NCBI RefSeq assembly: GCF_009711475.1
Contig: NZ_SMMD01000931.1
Coordinates: 1-20,976, forward strand
DNA length: 20,976 nucleotides
Origin: Fulvivirga aurantia
Lineage (GTDB): Bacteria; Bacteroidota; Bacteroidia; Cytophagales; Cyclobacteriaceae
Direction: 5' to 3'
The translations under genes and the position numbers were made by a program. Positions within the stretch are counted from its first letter, which is position 1; each line of letters begins with the position of its first letter. This document shows, in pieces, positions 7,863 to 17,000 of this stretch. The notes below the pieces were generated by a model, which saw nothing but the letters and a program-made list of their open reading frames with translations, made no database searches and was not told the origin of the DNA.

Positions 7863-8768
7863 ATGAAAAAAATTTTATTCCACACATCTGACTATGGCTA
7901 TTTGGCTGAAAAGATATTGAGTAAAGGTGATTTTGAGTCTGGAGAAGTAAAGGTTGAACACTTTTCAGATGATGAGCGATATCAGCGAATACTTACCGAT
8001 GTTTCAGGCCTGGATGTGGTGTTGCTTGGCGGCACTATTAATGATGGCGCTACTTTAGAACTGTACGACCTAGCCTCAGCCATAGTAGGTTATGGCGCTA
8101 ATTCCTTAAGTCTCATCGTACCCTATTTTGGGTATTCTACCATGGAGCGAGCAGTGCAAAAAGGTGAAGTTGTAACGGCTAAAACCAGGGCCCGTTTGCT
8201 GTCTACCATACCAAGTAGCTATAATGGCAATCGTATCTTTTTATTTGATTTGCACACAGAGGGTTTACCTCACTATTTTGAAAATAACCTTCGGGCTGTG
8301 CATGTTTATTGCAAATCAATTATCATGGATGCAGCTAAAGCATACGGTGGCGATGATTTTGTGTTGGCAAGTACAGATGCCGGTAGAGCAAAGTGGGTAG
8401 AATCCCTGGCCAACGATTTAGGCGTAAATGCGGCTTTTGTCCTTAAAAGAAGAATCTCTGGAGATCAAACAGAAATAAGTGCAATCAATGCAGACGTAAG
8501 TGGAAAAACTGTAATCATTTATGATGATATGATCAGGTCTGGGGGTAGTATCGTAAATGCCGCGCGTGTATACAAGGAAGCTGGAGCATCAAAGATTTTT
8601 GTCATTACTACACATGGCTTATTTATTGGCAACGGACTTCAAAAAATAAAGCAAAGTGGCTTGGTAGAAAAAGTAATTGCCTGCGATACGCACGCCAATG
8701 TAAACAGCATTACAGACGATTTTTTAGAAATACGTACTGTAGAACCGCTAATTACTAGTCTTTTTTAA
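7863..8768 (+). CDS. Divergent ribose-phosphate pyrophosphokinase (PRPP synthetase) homolog
   Basis: A 301-aa member of the Prs family, whose members make phosphoribosyl pyrophosphate from ribose 5-phosphate and ATP for nucleotide, His and Trp synthesis. Seen: 'SGEVKVEHFSDDERYQRI' N-terminally; 'VPYFGYSTMER' (89-96) where standard enzymes have PYFGYARQDR; 'GEVVTAK' (101-107); the catalytic-His segment 'LFDLHTEG' (H131); 'STDAGRAKWVE' (170-180); and the PRPP-binding loop 'VIIYDDMIRSGGS' (217-229, D221/D222). The fold and key acidic residues are kept, but the ATP-contacting ARQDR and the flexible-loop sequences differ, so this looks like a diverged (plant class II-like) paralog. The start is ATG 7863; an in-frame TTG 15 bases upstream is less likely. 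The 3' end overlaps the convergent gene by 14 bases. Confidence 0.85.
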   Translation: MKKILFHTSDYGYLAEKILSKGDFESGEVKVEHFSDDERYQRILTDVSGLDVVLLGGTINDGATLELYDLASAIVGYGANSLSLIVPYFGYSTMERAVQKGEVVTAKTRARLLSTIPSSYNGNRIFLFDLHTEGLPHYFENNLRAVHVYCKSIIMDAAKAYGGDDFVLASTDAGRAKWVESLANDLGVNAAFVLKRRISGDQTEISAINADVSGKTVIIYDDMIRSGGSIVNAARVYKEAGASKIFVITTHGLFIGNGLQKIKQSGLVEKVIACDTHANVNSITDDFLEIRTVEPLITSLF

Positions 8769-9669
8769 GACCTTCATTAGGTTCTTCATGGTCGGTGTGT
8801 CTACTTAGTATTTGATTGATTTGTCTCAAGGCTTTGTCTAAATCATGAGCATTATATTGTAATTGCTCAAAATAATACTTGCGCAATTTATCAGACTTAA
8901 GATCTTCGTATTTGGCGAGATTCGTTAATCCCATAATTCTGGCTAGCGGGCTCCTCACTATGTGAGCGTTGATATCAGCATACCGTATGAGATCGTCACT
9001 CTGTGCTTCCATTTTTTTGGTTCTAGCCTGTAGTAAATCATGCATCTGATGTTGCACATCAGAAAGTGCTTCATTTTGTGTTTGAATCTCCTCTCGTTGA
9101 GAGTTGAGCTCGCCCTCATATTTGAGATGTTCTTTTTTAAACATCACATAACCGGAATAAATGAGAAGCGCGCTTATCACAATATTGACGTAATAAGGGC
9201 TGATTGGTCTTTCAAACGGATATATTGGTTCTACATAAGCATAAGCATGCTTCACAGCAATAAAGGTTACTATGCTTATAATAAATAGAGAAAAGTAATG
9301 CTTCTTTTTTTCGAAAAACAGAACAGGAGTGAGGGCAGTTGAAAAGAACAGGTAATCAAAACCCCCACCTTCACCATGGTACAGGCTGCCAAATATTTGC
9401 GTGAAGATTGCAATAATAAAAAAGACATACCGACTGGTAAACATATGACCTTTTACATGCATGTATAAGAGTATACTAAAAACAGCAACTTCACCTATAC
9501 ACATCAAGACTCCAGGGTAAAAACCCAAAATCAACAAAAAAAGACCAATGCATACCACCAATACAATCACTACCAATAGCAATAAATTGAATATCCTAAA
9601 TATTCGATTGTCTTTGGTAGATAGATTAGGGTGGTTTAAGATTTTATCCAGGTAAATACCTCTCGGCAT
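8755..9669 (-). CDS. Membrane sensor with histidine-kinase DHp domain but no ATPase domain
   Basis: A 304-aa protein. Residues ~24-178 form about six membrane helices, followed by a coiled coil (~180-228) and a dimerisation/phosphoacceptor helix pair at ~228-290. The H-box reads 'DINAHIVRSPLARIMGLTNL', with the candidate phospho-His at 236, and the second helix is 'YNAHDLDKALRQINQILSR'. The protein stops 14 residues later, so the HATPase_c domain of normal kinases is absent. It therefore cannot autophosphorylate alone; it could accept or pass phosphate, act as a phosphatase, or pair with another kinase. It is the last gene of a minus-strand run headed by a CheY-like receiver, after an 84-base gap. 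Its 3' end overlaps the prs-like gene by 14 bases, and I see no frameshifted ATPase remnant downstream. Confidence 0.8.
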   Translation of the reverse strand: MPRGIYLDKILNHPNLSTKDNRIFRIFNLLLLVVIVLVVCIGLFLLILGFYPGVLMCIGEVAVFSILLYMHVKGHMFTSRYVFFIIAIFTQIFGSLYHGEGGGFDYLFFSTALTPVLFFEKKKHYFSLFIISIVTFIAVKHAYAYVEPIYPFERPISPYYVNIVISALLIYSGYVMFKKEHLKYEGELNSQREEIQTQNEALSDVQHQMHDLLQARTKKMEAQSDDLIRYADINAHIVRSPLARIMGLTNLAKYEDLKSDKLRKYYFEQLQYNAHDLDKALRQINQILSRHTDHEEPNEGLKKD

Positions 9670-9753
9670 ACTACTACACGTTTAGCACAATATACAACTC
9701 TTTTAATAATATTATTTAGTAATTACTACCTGTTGTAACTGCACGATGAAATT

Positions 9754-10119
9754 TTATTGATGTTTTAGGAGTATATTTTTTAAGTCAGCTGGAATCATCA
9801 TTGGTCTCAGTGGAGGTACATTAGCTCCGCCTGTATTACCCACCGGGATTTTTCCAACAAATGACTTTACACCGCCAACCAGAAGTCTGGGAATTTGCCC
9901 AATTACTTCTTTTGCACTCTTTATTTGTATGCCAAAAAGTAACATTTTCCAATGTACATAACTGTGTGCGTAAGGGTAGGCCTGACCTATAATATGAGCA
10001 CGTTCTAAATGACTCCAGGCAATTTGCAATTGATTATTATTCAGGAAATGGTAATAGCTCGAGAGCTCCTTTTCGTAGTATGGCTTAAGCGCTGATGGCA
10101 TTCTGGTATTAAACTTCAT
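9754..10119 (-). CDS. DUF3703 family protein
   Basis: A 121-aa soluble protein that I recognise as DUF3703 from 'AWSHLERAHIIGQAYPYAHSYVHWKMLLFGIQ' (mid-protein) and the C-terminal 'GKIPVGNTGGANVPPLRPMMIPADL'. The family is small and widespread, with no established function; its conserved His/Trp/Asn positions could point to ligand or metal binding, which is speculation. No signal peptide or membrane helix is seen. It starts 24 bases after the comB-like stop, so it probably shares a transcript with comB and the receiver gene. Confidence 0.8.
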   Translation of the reverse strand: MKFNTRMPSALKPYYEKELSSYYHFLNNNQLQIAWSHLERAHIIGQAYPYAHSYVHWKMLLFGIQIKSAKEVIGQIPRLLVGGVKSFVGKIPVGNTGGANVPPLRPMMIPADLKNILLKHQ

Positions 10120-10143
10120 AGTGATATTCTACGAGGTTTACTT

Positions 10144-10872
10144 TTACTGGTTACGGTTTTGCTGATTGTTGAGGGCAACTATCTTACCCTCCTGAAGTAC
10201 CGGTACCACATCATATTCATCATGTTTCAGGCAAAACTCAATATCTTTGTGCACATTAAGTCTGTTTAGTCTTTTAGCGTGAGATGAAGATTGTACCCGA
10301 GCTACAATATCATGTTTCATAAAATTGTAGGAAGTCTCTGCCAACATAGGGGCATCGCAGGCATGCTCAAAATCGGGTTTAAGGGCCTCAGATAATGCTC
10401 CTGCAAAGAGAGAGTCTTCGAGGTTTACCTTGCCTTTCCAGCCTGCACATAAAATAAGAACATCCATATTTTTTGCTCTGAGATATTCTGCTACTGCTGA
10501 AATATTTAAAAATGCACCGATCACCACTTCAACCGCACCTTTAGATTTTTCTATCGCTCTGGTACCATTTGTTGTGGTTACTGCCACGTCCTGGCCTTTC
10601 ACAGCCTCATCCATGTAGTCGTATGGCGAGTTACCCAAGTCAAAGCCATCGATCTTTTTACCGTTTCTTTCTCCTGCGGTGAGAAAACCTTTAGCACTCA
10701 TAAGCATGCATTCTTCCATATCGGCAAAAGGTATTATGCTATTTACACCATGTGCAATACCTGTGGTCATACAGGAAGTAGCACGCAGGATGTCTACGAC
10801 TACTACAATTTTATTTGAGACCTTATGTAGGTGAAGGAGATCAGGGCTTAAACAAACGTCTACAGTTTTCAT
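10144..10872 (-). CDS. comB: ComB-family 2-phosphosulfolactate phosphatase
   Basis: A 242-aa protein of the ComB family, Mg2+-dependent acid phosphatases that hydrolyse 2-phosphosulfolactate to sulfolactate (the second step of the archaeal coenzyme M route). Landmarks are 'VVVVDILRATSCMTTGIAHG' (23-42), 'TAGERNGKKIDGFDLGNSP' (66-84), 'VAVTTTNGTRAI' and 'LILCAGWKGKVNLEDSLFAGAL'; length is normal. Coenzyme M is not expected in this organism; bacterial homologs may feed sulfonate metabolism, but I see no comA or other sulfonate gene here. The gene lies 22 bases after the receiver gene and 24 before the DUF3703 gene, so it is probably operonic. The family is certain; the cellular substrate is inferred. 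Confidence 0.88.
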   Translation of the reverse strand: MKTVDVCLSPDLLHLHKVSNKIVVVVDILRATSCMTTGIAHGVNSIIPFADMEECMLMSAKGFLTAGERNGKKIDGFDLGNSPYDYMDEAVKGQDVAVTTTNGTRAIEKSKGAVEVVIGAFLNISAVAEYLRAKNMDVLILCAGWKGKVNLEDSLFAGALSEALKPDFEHACDAPMLAETSYNFMKHDIVARVQSSSHAKRLNRLNVHKDIEFCLKHDEYDVVPVLQEGKIVALNNQQNRNQ

Positions 10873-10894
10873 GTTGCAATGATAACGAATTCAA

Positions 10895-11290
10895 TTAATT
10901 TGAACCTTGATCACCAGCCAGTACCTGCTTTATCTCTAAAAGGATTGCCTCTTTATCCAATGGTTTATGAAATACTTTCCTCACTATTTGCTGTTCGACT
11001 GCCTGATCTAATTCTTCGGAATGCTCTAGACCGGTCAAAATGTAATAATGAATGTTTTGAAATTGACTTTTGGCTCTCTCAATGAGGTTAAGGCCGTTCA
11101 TAATTGGCATCATCATATCGCTAATTACAATAGATATGCCACTGTTGTTTTGGGCTAATTTATTTAAAGCCTCTTCTCCAGAAAGAGCTGTTATTATATT
11201 AAATTTTGAACGAAAATTTGCCTCAAAAATAAAAAGATTGACTTTTTCATCGTCAACATAAAGTATTGATATCTCTTGATCCCCCTCCAT
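10895..11290 (-). CDS. Single-domain response regulator (CheY-like receiver)
   Basis: A 131-aa receiver domain with no output domain. Seen are the acidic pair D13/D14 ('ILYVDDEKVNLF'), the phosphoacceptor D58 in 'VISDMMMPIMNG', the switch Thr86 in 'YYILTG' and the conserved Lys109 in 'VFHKPLD'. It should be phosphorylated by a His kinase and act through protein contacts or as a phosphorelay shuttle. A complete sensor kinase starts 120 bases away on the other strand, and a DHp-only membrane protein lies three genes downstream in the same direction; both are candidate partners. The comB-like gene follows after 22 bases. Confidence 0.92.
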   Translation of the reverse strand: MEGDQEISILYVDDEKVNLFIFEANFRSKFNIITALSGEEALNKLAQNNSGISIVISDMMMPIMNGLNLIERAKSQFQNIHYYILTGLEHSEELDQAVEQQIVRKVFHKPLDKEAILLEIKQVLAGDQGSN

Positions 11291-11311
11291 AAAACGAGCC
11301 TTTCTTTAAGT

Positions 11312-11342
11312 TAAAAAATTTAAAATTTTTTACACTGTAAAA
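11312..11342. promoter_or_regulatory. Two overlapping palindromes in the receiver/kinase divergent spacer
   Basis: The 120-base spacer between the divergent receiver and kinase genes contains an all-A/T palindrome at 11312-11332 (10-base arms around one A). It overlaps a second palindrome at 11328-11342, TTTTACA-c-TGTAAAA. Location and symmetry suit a shared operator or divergent promoter region, but A/T-rich sequence produces such symmetry easily. No convincing -33/-7 pair was found for the kinase. Confidence 0.35.
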
Positions 11343-11410
11343 TTTCTAAAATCTACCTTATATGGTTTTAATGTAGTATATTATTATTCTCATTTTTCCC
11401 ATAAGTTTCT

Positions 11411-12868
11411 ATGTCTCCTGAGTCTAAATACCCTGAAATAGAATACACCAAACATGATATAATTAATCGATCCTTAGTTTTTGGGCTTTTGATTGGTTCG
11501 TTGGCTTACATACTAAGTTTAAGTCGATTATTTCAATATGAGTTTGAGTTTTCCTTTGTGACTGATTTTGTTGTACTCCTAATTTTATTGATAATCACCT
11601 TAAAAAGGAGGGCGCTTTCACTGCAGGTGAAAGCGGCAGTTTTGTTAATTGGAATATTAATCGTTGTTAGTGTCGATGTCTATGAGTTATCTGTATTGTC
11701 TGCTAATAAAGTGCTTTTAATACTTATTCCTTTTTTTGCTATCATTTCTGTTTCGATCCGTAAAATGATTTGGATTGTTGCTTTCAGCATATTTGCAATG
11801 GTCGCTTTGGCTTATTTGCATATATCCGGTTTGTTGTCAATCAAAGATGGAGGCAATTTAGGGGTCGTGTCATGGATTATTAATTTCATGATGATTATCA
11901 TGGTTGCATTTATCATTTTGCTGATCGTTAATAAGTTTAGTATCACTTATAATGGATTAGTTTCCTCTTTGTCCGCAAAAAATAATCAACTGACACTAAG
12001 TGAGATCAGACTTAAAGAGTATCAAAATCATTTAGAAGAGCTAGTGAGTAAAAAGACCCACAGTTTGTCACAGGCTAATAAAGAGCTAACTATTAAGAAA
12101 AAGGACGCAGAGGATGCTTTGAAGAAATTACAAGACGCTCAGGTGAAGCTATTGGAATCAGAGAAAATGGCTTCGTTGGGTCTAATGGCTTCTGGTATTG
12201 CCCATGAAATAAATAATCCCCTAAACTATATTAAAGGGGGCGTGGACGGTATCGAAGAACAATTAAAATCTAATGATTTAAATTCTGATTTCTATAAAGA
12301 GTTGAAGCCGTTATTTGAAGCGGTACATGAGGGTGTAAATCGGGCAAGTAATATTGTAAAAAGTATGAATGCCTATAGCTATACAAATACAGAAGACCCT
12401 CAACAATTTGAAGTACTAGAGATTGTTAATAATTGTATAAATCTATTGAAAGTCAATTTAAGTGCTATTAAAATTGATAGGCAGTATGCTTCAGGTCAAA
12501 TAGAGATGTGGGGCTACCCTGGTAAGATACACCAGGTATTCCTTAACATTCTCACTAATGCTTTCCATGCAATAGGCAAATCAGGTACAATAACTATTAA
12601 GTCTGAGCTCAAAAATGATAATTTAAGAATTTCAATAAGTGATGATGGGAAGGGGATAAGTGAGGAAAATCAGCTTAAGATTTTTGATCCTTTTTTTACT
12701 ACCAAAGAAATAGGAAAGGGTACAGGCTTAGGACTTTATATTGTAAAAAGTATTGTTGAAGAACATGAAGGAGAAATTGAGGTATCCTCAAAAAAAGATG
12801 AGGGAACGACATTCAGGTTATTGTTCCCTCTGGAAAGTAATTTAAACCCGCTTTTAAACCAAAGGTAG
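11411..12868 (+). CDS. Membrane sensor histidine kinase
   Basis: A 485-aa kinase. Six predicted membrane helices (about 21-39, 50-64, 74-92, 98-117, 119-137, 152-175) form the sensor, with no large extracytoplasmic domain. A coiled coil (~190-250) leads into the H-box '[22 protein letters not shown]' with phospho-His 265. The ATPase domain is complete: N-box '[15 protein letters not shown]' (374-388), G1 'DDGKGI' (411-416), F-box 'FDPFFTT', and G2 '[10 protein letters not shown]'. This is the HEINNP subtype typical of NtrB-like kinases. It has no receiver of its own; the divergent CheY-like gene 120 bases upstream is the natural partner, although that pairing is inferred. The signal is unknown. 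Its 3' end overlaps convergent gcvT by 15 bases. Confidence 0.93.
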   Translation: MSPESKYPEIEYTKHDIINRSLVFGLLIGSLAYILSLSRLFQYEFEFSFVTDFVVLLILLIITLKRRALSLQVKAAVLLIGILIVVSVDVYELSVLSANKVLLILIPFFAIISVSIRKMIWIVAFSIFAMVALAYLHISGLLSIKDGGNLGVVSWIINFMMIIMVAFIILLIVNKFSITYNGLVSSLSAKNNQLTLSEIRLKEYQNHLEELVSKKTHSLSQANKELTIKKKDAEDALKKLQDAQVKLLESEKMASLGLMASGIAHEINNPLNYIKGGVDGIEEQLKSNDLNSDFYKELKPLFEAVHEGVNRASNIVKSMNAYSYTNTEDPQQFEVLEIVNNCINLLKVNLSAIKIDRQYASGQIEMWGYPGKIHQVFLNILTNAFHAIGKSGTITIKSELKNDNLRISISDDGKGISEENQLKIFDPFFTTKEIGKGTGLGLYIVKSIVEEHEGEIEVSSKKDEGTTFRLLFPLESNLNPLLNQR

Positions 12869-13936
12869 CTTTTGTACTACCGCTTTTAGCGACCGATTTC
12901 TCACGGCAATAAAAATCTCTGTATCAGGTTTGGCAAACTCTTTCTTTACATAACCCAGACCTATGCCTTGGCTTAGTGTCGGTGACTGAGTACCTGAAGT
13001 TACTCGGCCAATAGTGTTTCCATCAGCGTCTTGTATTTCGTAATCATGACGCGGAATGCCACGGTCAAGCATTTTAAAACCAACTAACTTTTGGTCTACA
13101 CCTTCCTCTTTTTGCTTTTTAAGGGCATCCGAGTTTATAAAATCTTTGGTAAACTTGGTGATCCAGCCAAGACCTGCTTCGATAGGGGAGGTGGTGTCGT
13201 CAATGTCATTGCCATACAAGCAATATCCCATTTCCATACGCAAGGTATCTCTTGCTCCTAAACCAATTGGCTTGATGCCAAACTCCTCACCGGCTTCCAT
13301 GACCTTGTTCCAAATCATCTCGGCATCTTTGTTATGCATGTAAATTTCAAACCCACCTGCACCAGTGTAGCCAGTGGCAGACATGATCACGTATTTCGCA
13401 TCAGCGAAAGGACCAACTTCAAAGTTGTAAAACTTAATGTCTGACAAATTCATATCAGTAAGTTTTTGAAGCGTTTCTGTAGCTTTAGGGCCTTGTACAG
13501 CAAATAATGAGAAGTCATCAGAAATATTTCTCATCTCAGCACCTACATCGTTGTGCTTAGATATCCACTCCCAATCTTTTTCTATGTTAGAGGCATTTAC
13601 AACTAACATGTACTCCTCTTCTCTGATTCTATAGACTAATAAATCGTCTACAATTCCTCCTTTATCATTTGGTAGGCAAGAGTACTGCGCTTTGCCAATG
13701 GTAAGTTTTGAGGCATCATTGCTGGTCACTTTCTGAATAAGCTCAAGGGCGTTTGGTCCCATAATCAAAAACTCACCCATGTGTGACACATCAAACATAC
13801 CAACGGCATTTCTTACGGTATTGTGTTCTTCAATATCAGAAGAGTACCTCACCGGCATGTTGTATCCCGCAAAGGGAACCATTTTAGCACCTAATTTTTC
13901 GTGTAAGTCGTTGAGTTGTACTTTTTTCAATTCCAT
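12854..13936 (-). CDS. gcvT: Glycine cleavage system T protein (aminomethyltransferase)
   Basis: A 360-aa GcvT. It transfers the methylene group from aminomethyl-lipoyl-H protein to tetrahydrofolate, releasing ammonia, in glycine catabolism and one-carbon supply. Full-length family features are present: '[23 protein letters not shown]' at the N-terminus, '[11 protein letters not shown]', 'DLLVYRI', '[16 protein letters not shown]', '[21 protein letters not shown]', and the C-terminal barrel '[21 protein letters not shown]'. The start ATG at 13936 fits homologs. gcvH and gcvP are not in the window. It is separated by 76 bases from the preceding membrane/TPR gene, and a promoter candidate in that gap suggests separate expression. 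Confidence 0.97.
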   Translation of the reverse strand: MELKKVQLNDLHEKLGAKMVPFAGYNMPVRYSSDIEEHNTVRNAVGMFDVSHMGEFLIMGPNALELIQKVTSNDASKLTIGKAQYSCLPNDKGGIVDDLLVYRIREEEYMLVVNASNIEKDWEWISKHNDVGAEMRNISDDFSLFAVQGPKATETLQKLTDMNLSDIKFYNFEVGPFADAKYVIMSATGYTGAGGFEIYMHNKDAEMIWNKVMEAGEEFGIKPIGLGARDTLRMEMGYCLYGNDIDDTTSPIEAGLGWITKFTKDFINSDALKKQKEEGVDQKLVGFKMLDRGIPRHDYEIQDADGNTIGRVTSGTQSPTLSQGIGLGYVKKEFAKPDTEIFIAVRNRSLKAVVQKLPLV

Positions 13937-13973
13937 TATGGCAGATTTAGCGTTGGTATAGTTTTTTGTAATG

Positions 13974-14004
13974 CATAATTAGTGAGTCTCTTTATAATTT
14001 CAAA
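13974..14004 (-). promoter_or_regulatory. Candidate Bacteroidota-type promoter for gcvT
   Basis: On the minus strand, TTTG (14004-14001) and TAATTATG (13981-13974) are separated by 19 bases. They match the -33 TTTG and -7 TAnnTTTG consensus with one mismatch in the -7 element. The predicted leader before the gcvT ATG is roughly 30 nt. It overlaps the end of the upstream TPR gene. Confidence 0.35.
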
Positions 14005-14012
14005 AGCACTTA

Positions 14013-17000
14013 CTAAAAGTTCTCAGCTTCTCGCTTCGTTTTTTCTAATACAGCGTTATACTCCTGATAGAACTCACGATAAGCTTTAGGCGAAATAAGC
14101 TCCTGAAGTTTTTCAAGACTTATTTGTGCATATGATTCGTTCTCGATTCTTGCACACTGCAGCACATAGGCTTTGAGCAACCTGATGGACTGAGGATTAA
14201 TTTCAAGGGCACTCAGTAAGATATTATATGCCTCGAATCTATCAGTTACGTTATAAAAGTTGGCTGCAGCTATTACACTCTCAGGAAAGAAAGGGTTTTT
14301 ATAAGCAATGAGCGAGTAATGTTGCCTTGCCGCAGTAGTGTCTCCACTAGCTTCACTCAATAATCCTGTATAATAATTTTTCTCAATCTGACGGTCGGCA
14401 CCGAAAGTCATGCCGTCATTGATTTTTGTAGCTAATCCTCTGATATTACCCTGCGCGGCCAGCATTTTTAATTCAAACCACTGTGCTCGCTCGTATACTG
14501 ATCCGTCAGTTATCTGCAAGCCAGCCAACCTGCTGTATATCGAAACAGCCTCATCAGTTAAGTCTTGCCGCCATAGTTTTTGAGCCATGTCCAATATAGA
14601 CTGAGCCTTTAAGTCTGCATCGCTTATCTCATCCACTATGTTTTTAAACGAAACTGTGTCCTGGTAAGTCGTGCGGTATTTTAGGAAATAGTACCGCTGT
14701 TTGTCAGACTCCAACATTGAAGGCTCCCAGGTGAGTATTGAAAGGATATTTGATGCGATTATCTGCGTATTCCTGTTTTTCTCAAGTAGCAACTCCTGCC
14801 AAAGTGTAATGGCTTCTTCTCTGTCCAGATTTTCAGTAAGGGCAATAGCCAAATTTAGTGTAGCGTTTTTATAATCTCGATTTTGGGCATACTCAAAATA
14901 ATCTTTAGCCACATAAGGCACATCATGCTTTAAGGCCCACATGCCTAACGTGTTGAAATATTCTCCACTTTTAAGCTGACTGCTATTGGCCAACCAGTTG
15001 AGTTGTCTGAAAGACTGATTTAAATCTCCATTTTTCTCAAGATTGAATGCTGCAACCAACTGAAGAGATTCTCTGTAGTTGAGATTAGCCGGCATTGTGC
15101 TATAGGCCCTTACTACCTGAGTATCTAGCGAGTCTTCCTGAAAAAGATGATTAAAAGCGATGTTGTATAGAATCGATGATTGCAGATAACTTAATGCAGA
15201 GTCCTGTGGTTGGAAGCGTTCATTGGCCACTACCCCAAGCTTGTTTTTAAGGACAATGGTATTATTTATCGAAATAGGATCTCTCTGTATATCATACTCA
15301 GCAATCACTGAGTCTGGGTGAACGGGTATGTCATTCAGTGCCAACAACGTGAGTATGTTACTACCTGCCGTGGCTTGAGTTTCACTTATTTGAGTCGCCT
15401 TGTCCATGTAAAACGCAGCAGTATCAAGTACTCTTGTTTTAGAGTAAAGCAGACCTAAGTTATTAAGAATGTAGCCGTTGTTAGGAAATTTTTCGGCAGC
15501 GGTTTGCAAGGTGAAGACTGCATCAAAAAAATCGTCTCTATCAAAATGAATGCTGCTAAGGTTAATAAAACCTTGCGGTGATGGGTTCTTGGCAATGGCT
15601 TTTTCGTAACGCTCGATGGCATCTGTGCTTTTGTTTTGCTCGTGAGCTATAGTTGCCAGTGCATAGTTTGCTTTGTGATTATTAAAGGCGAAGTTGGCAC
15701 CTTCGGTATAGAAGTGTTTTGCAATATCTATCTGGTTGTCTGATTTGTGTAAATCACCGATGCTGTTGTAATAAGCACCAAAACTTTGGTTTACCGGCAC
15801 CTCGTAGTTGGACTTTACAGTAAAAGCAATAAAAGCGATTAGCCCTGCAAACCTGAACGTAAAGTAAGGCATGCCCGTAGGTTTGTATAATACCTTGTAT
15901 ACCGGTAACCCTCTCTTAAGAGGATCGATAAAGTTGGCTAGAATGTACACCACAAAGATAATTCCGTACCCGAGGTGGCTGTAGATGATTACATCTCTGA
16001 AAACTTCAATAGCCGGATCATTACCGGTGGCAAAAAAGTGCCCTAAGGTGGTAAAACAACAGATTGCCATCGAAATATAAAATAACGCACCAACCGGCCT
16101 GAATTTAAACATTGACTCATACTGGTACTCTCGAAGCTGATAACTCAATAAGCCTAAAATAGCCGAAGCTGTGAGTAGCAAGAAGAGATTTACGTATGGG
16201 AAATCCCAAACGATAATGTTGGTTTCATACAAATAAGCTAAAAAGAGGTTAGCCAGATAAATTACTGTGATGATTGAAAAATGTAGAAGATTGTTATTCT
16301 TTTTGGTACCCGCAGGATTTGCCGATTTTGTAATGAAATAAATAAACGCGGCCACTATTTCGTGGGCAATCATAAGTATGAATACCAATGATATAATAAG
16401 TGGATTGATGAGGCCATAACTCGCGAGGTGGAAGAATGGAGAATTAACCTCAGCAAAAAGCCAGATAATGATGGAAAAAATGGCTGTTAATCCTATAAAA
16501 GTAGCGAGTCGGGCTCCAAAGCTCACATTAGTTTTGAAGGAATTAAAAATATAAGTAGCTGGCAGAAATAATACCAGGGCAATAATAAGACCCAGTTTTC
16601 CGGTGCTGCCGAAAAGTAGTAAAAGCTCTAGCTTGAGATTGACTAGTACAATTACTAAAAGAGATGTGCCTACAAAGTAGTAAAAGCGAGGAAGGGTAGT
16701 AATTATAGCAATGAGTACGTTAAAACACAGTGTGGTTATAATTAGAAAAAGATAATACGACCACTCGTTTATTTCAGGAAAATTTCCCAAGTACTTTTGT
16801 GAGAAAACCTGGCTTTCTGCGCTAGTGCCCAAACTGAAAGGACCTACTTTAAAAGCTTCTATAGCAATTTGTATAGGCTCACTTTGAGCTAAAGTTGACC
16901 AACCCAAAATACTTTCGATACCCGTAAAGTGAAAGTATAGAGCGCAACAAATGCCTCCTATAAAAAGAAGAAAAAGGAATGTGTATATCTCACGAAAGGG

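Noticed and set aside
12864..12891. Small hairpins (GGTAG/CTACC and CGCT/AGCG) at the kinase/gcvT junction as terminators
   Set aside because: The stems are 4-5 bp, lie within or beside coding sequence, and have no T tract; too weak to call.
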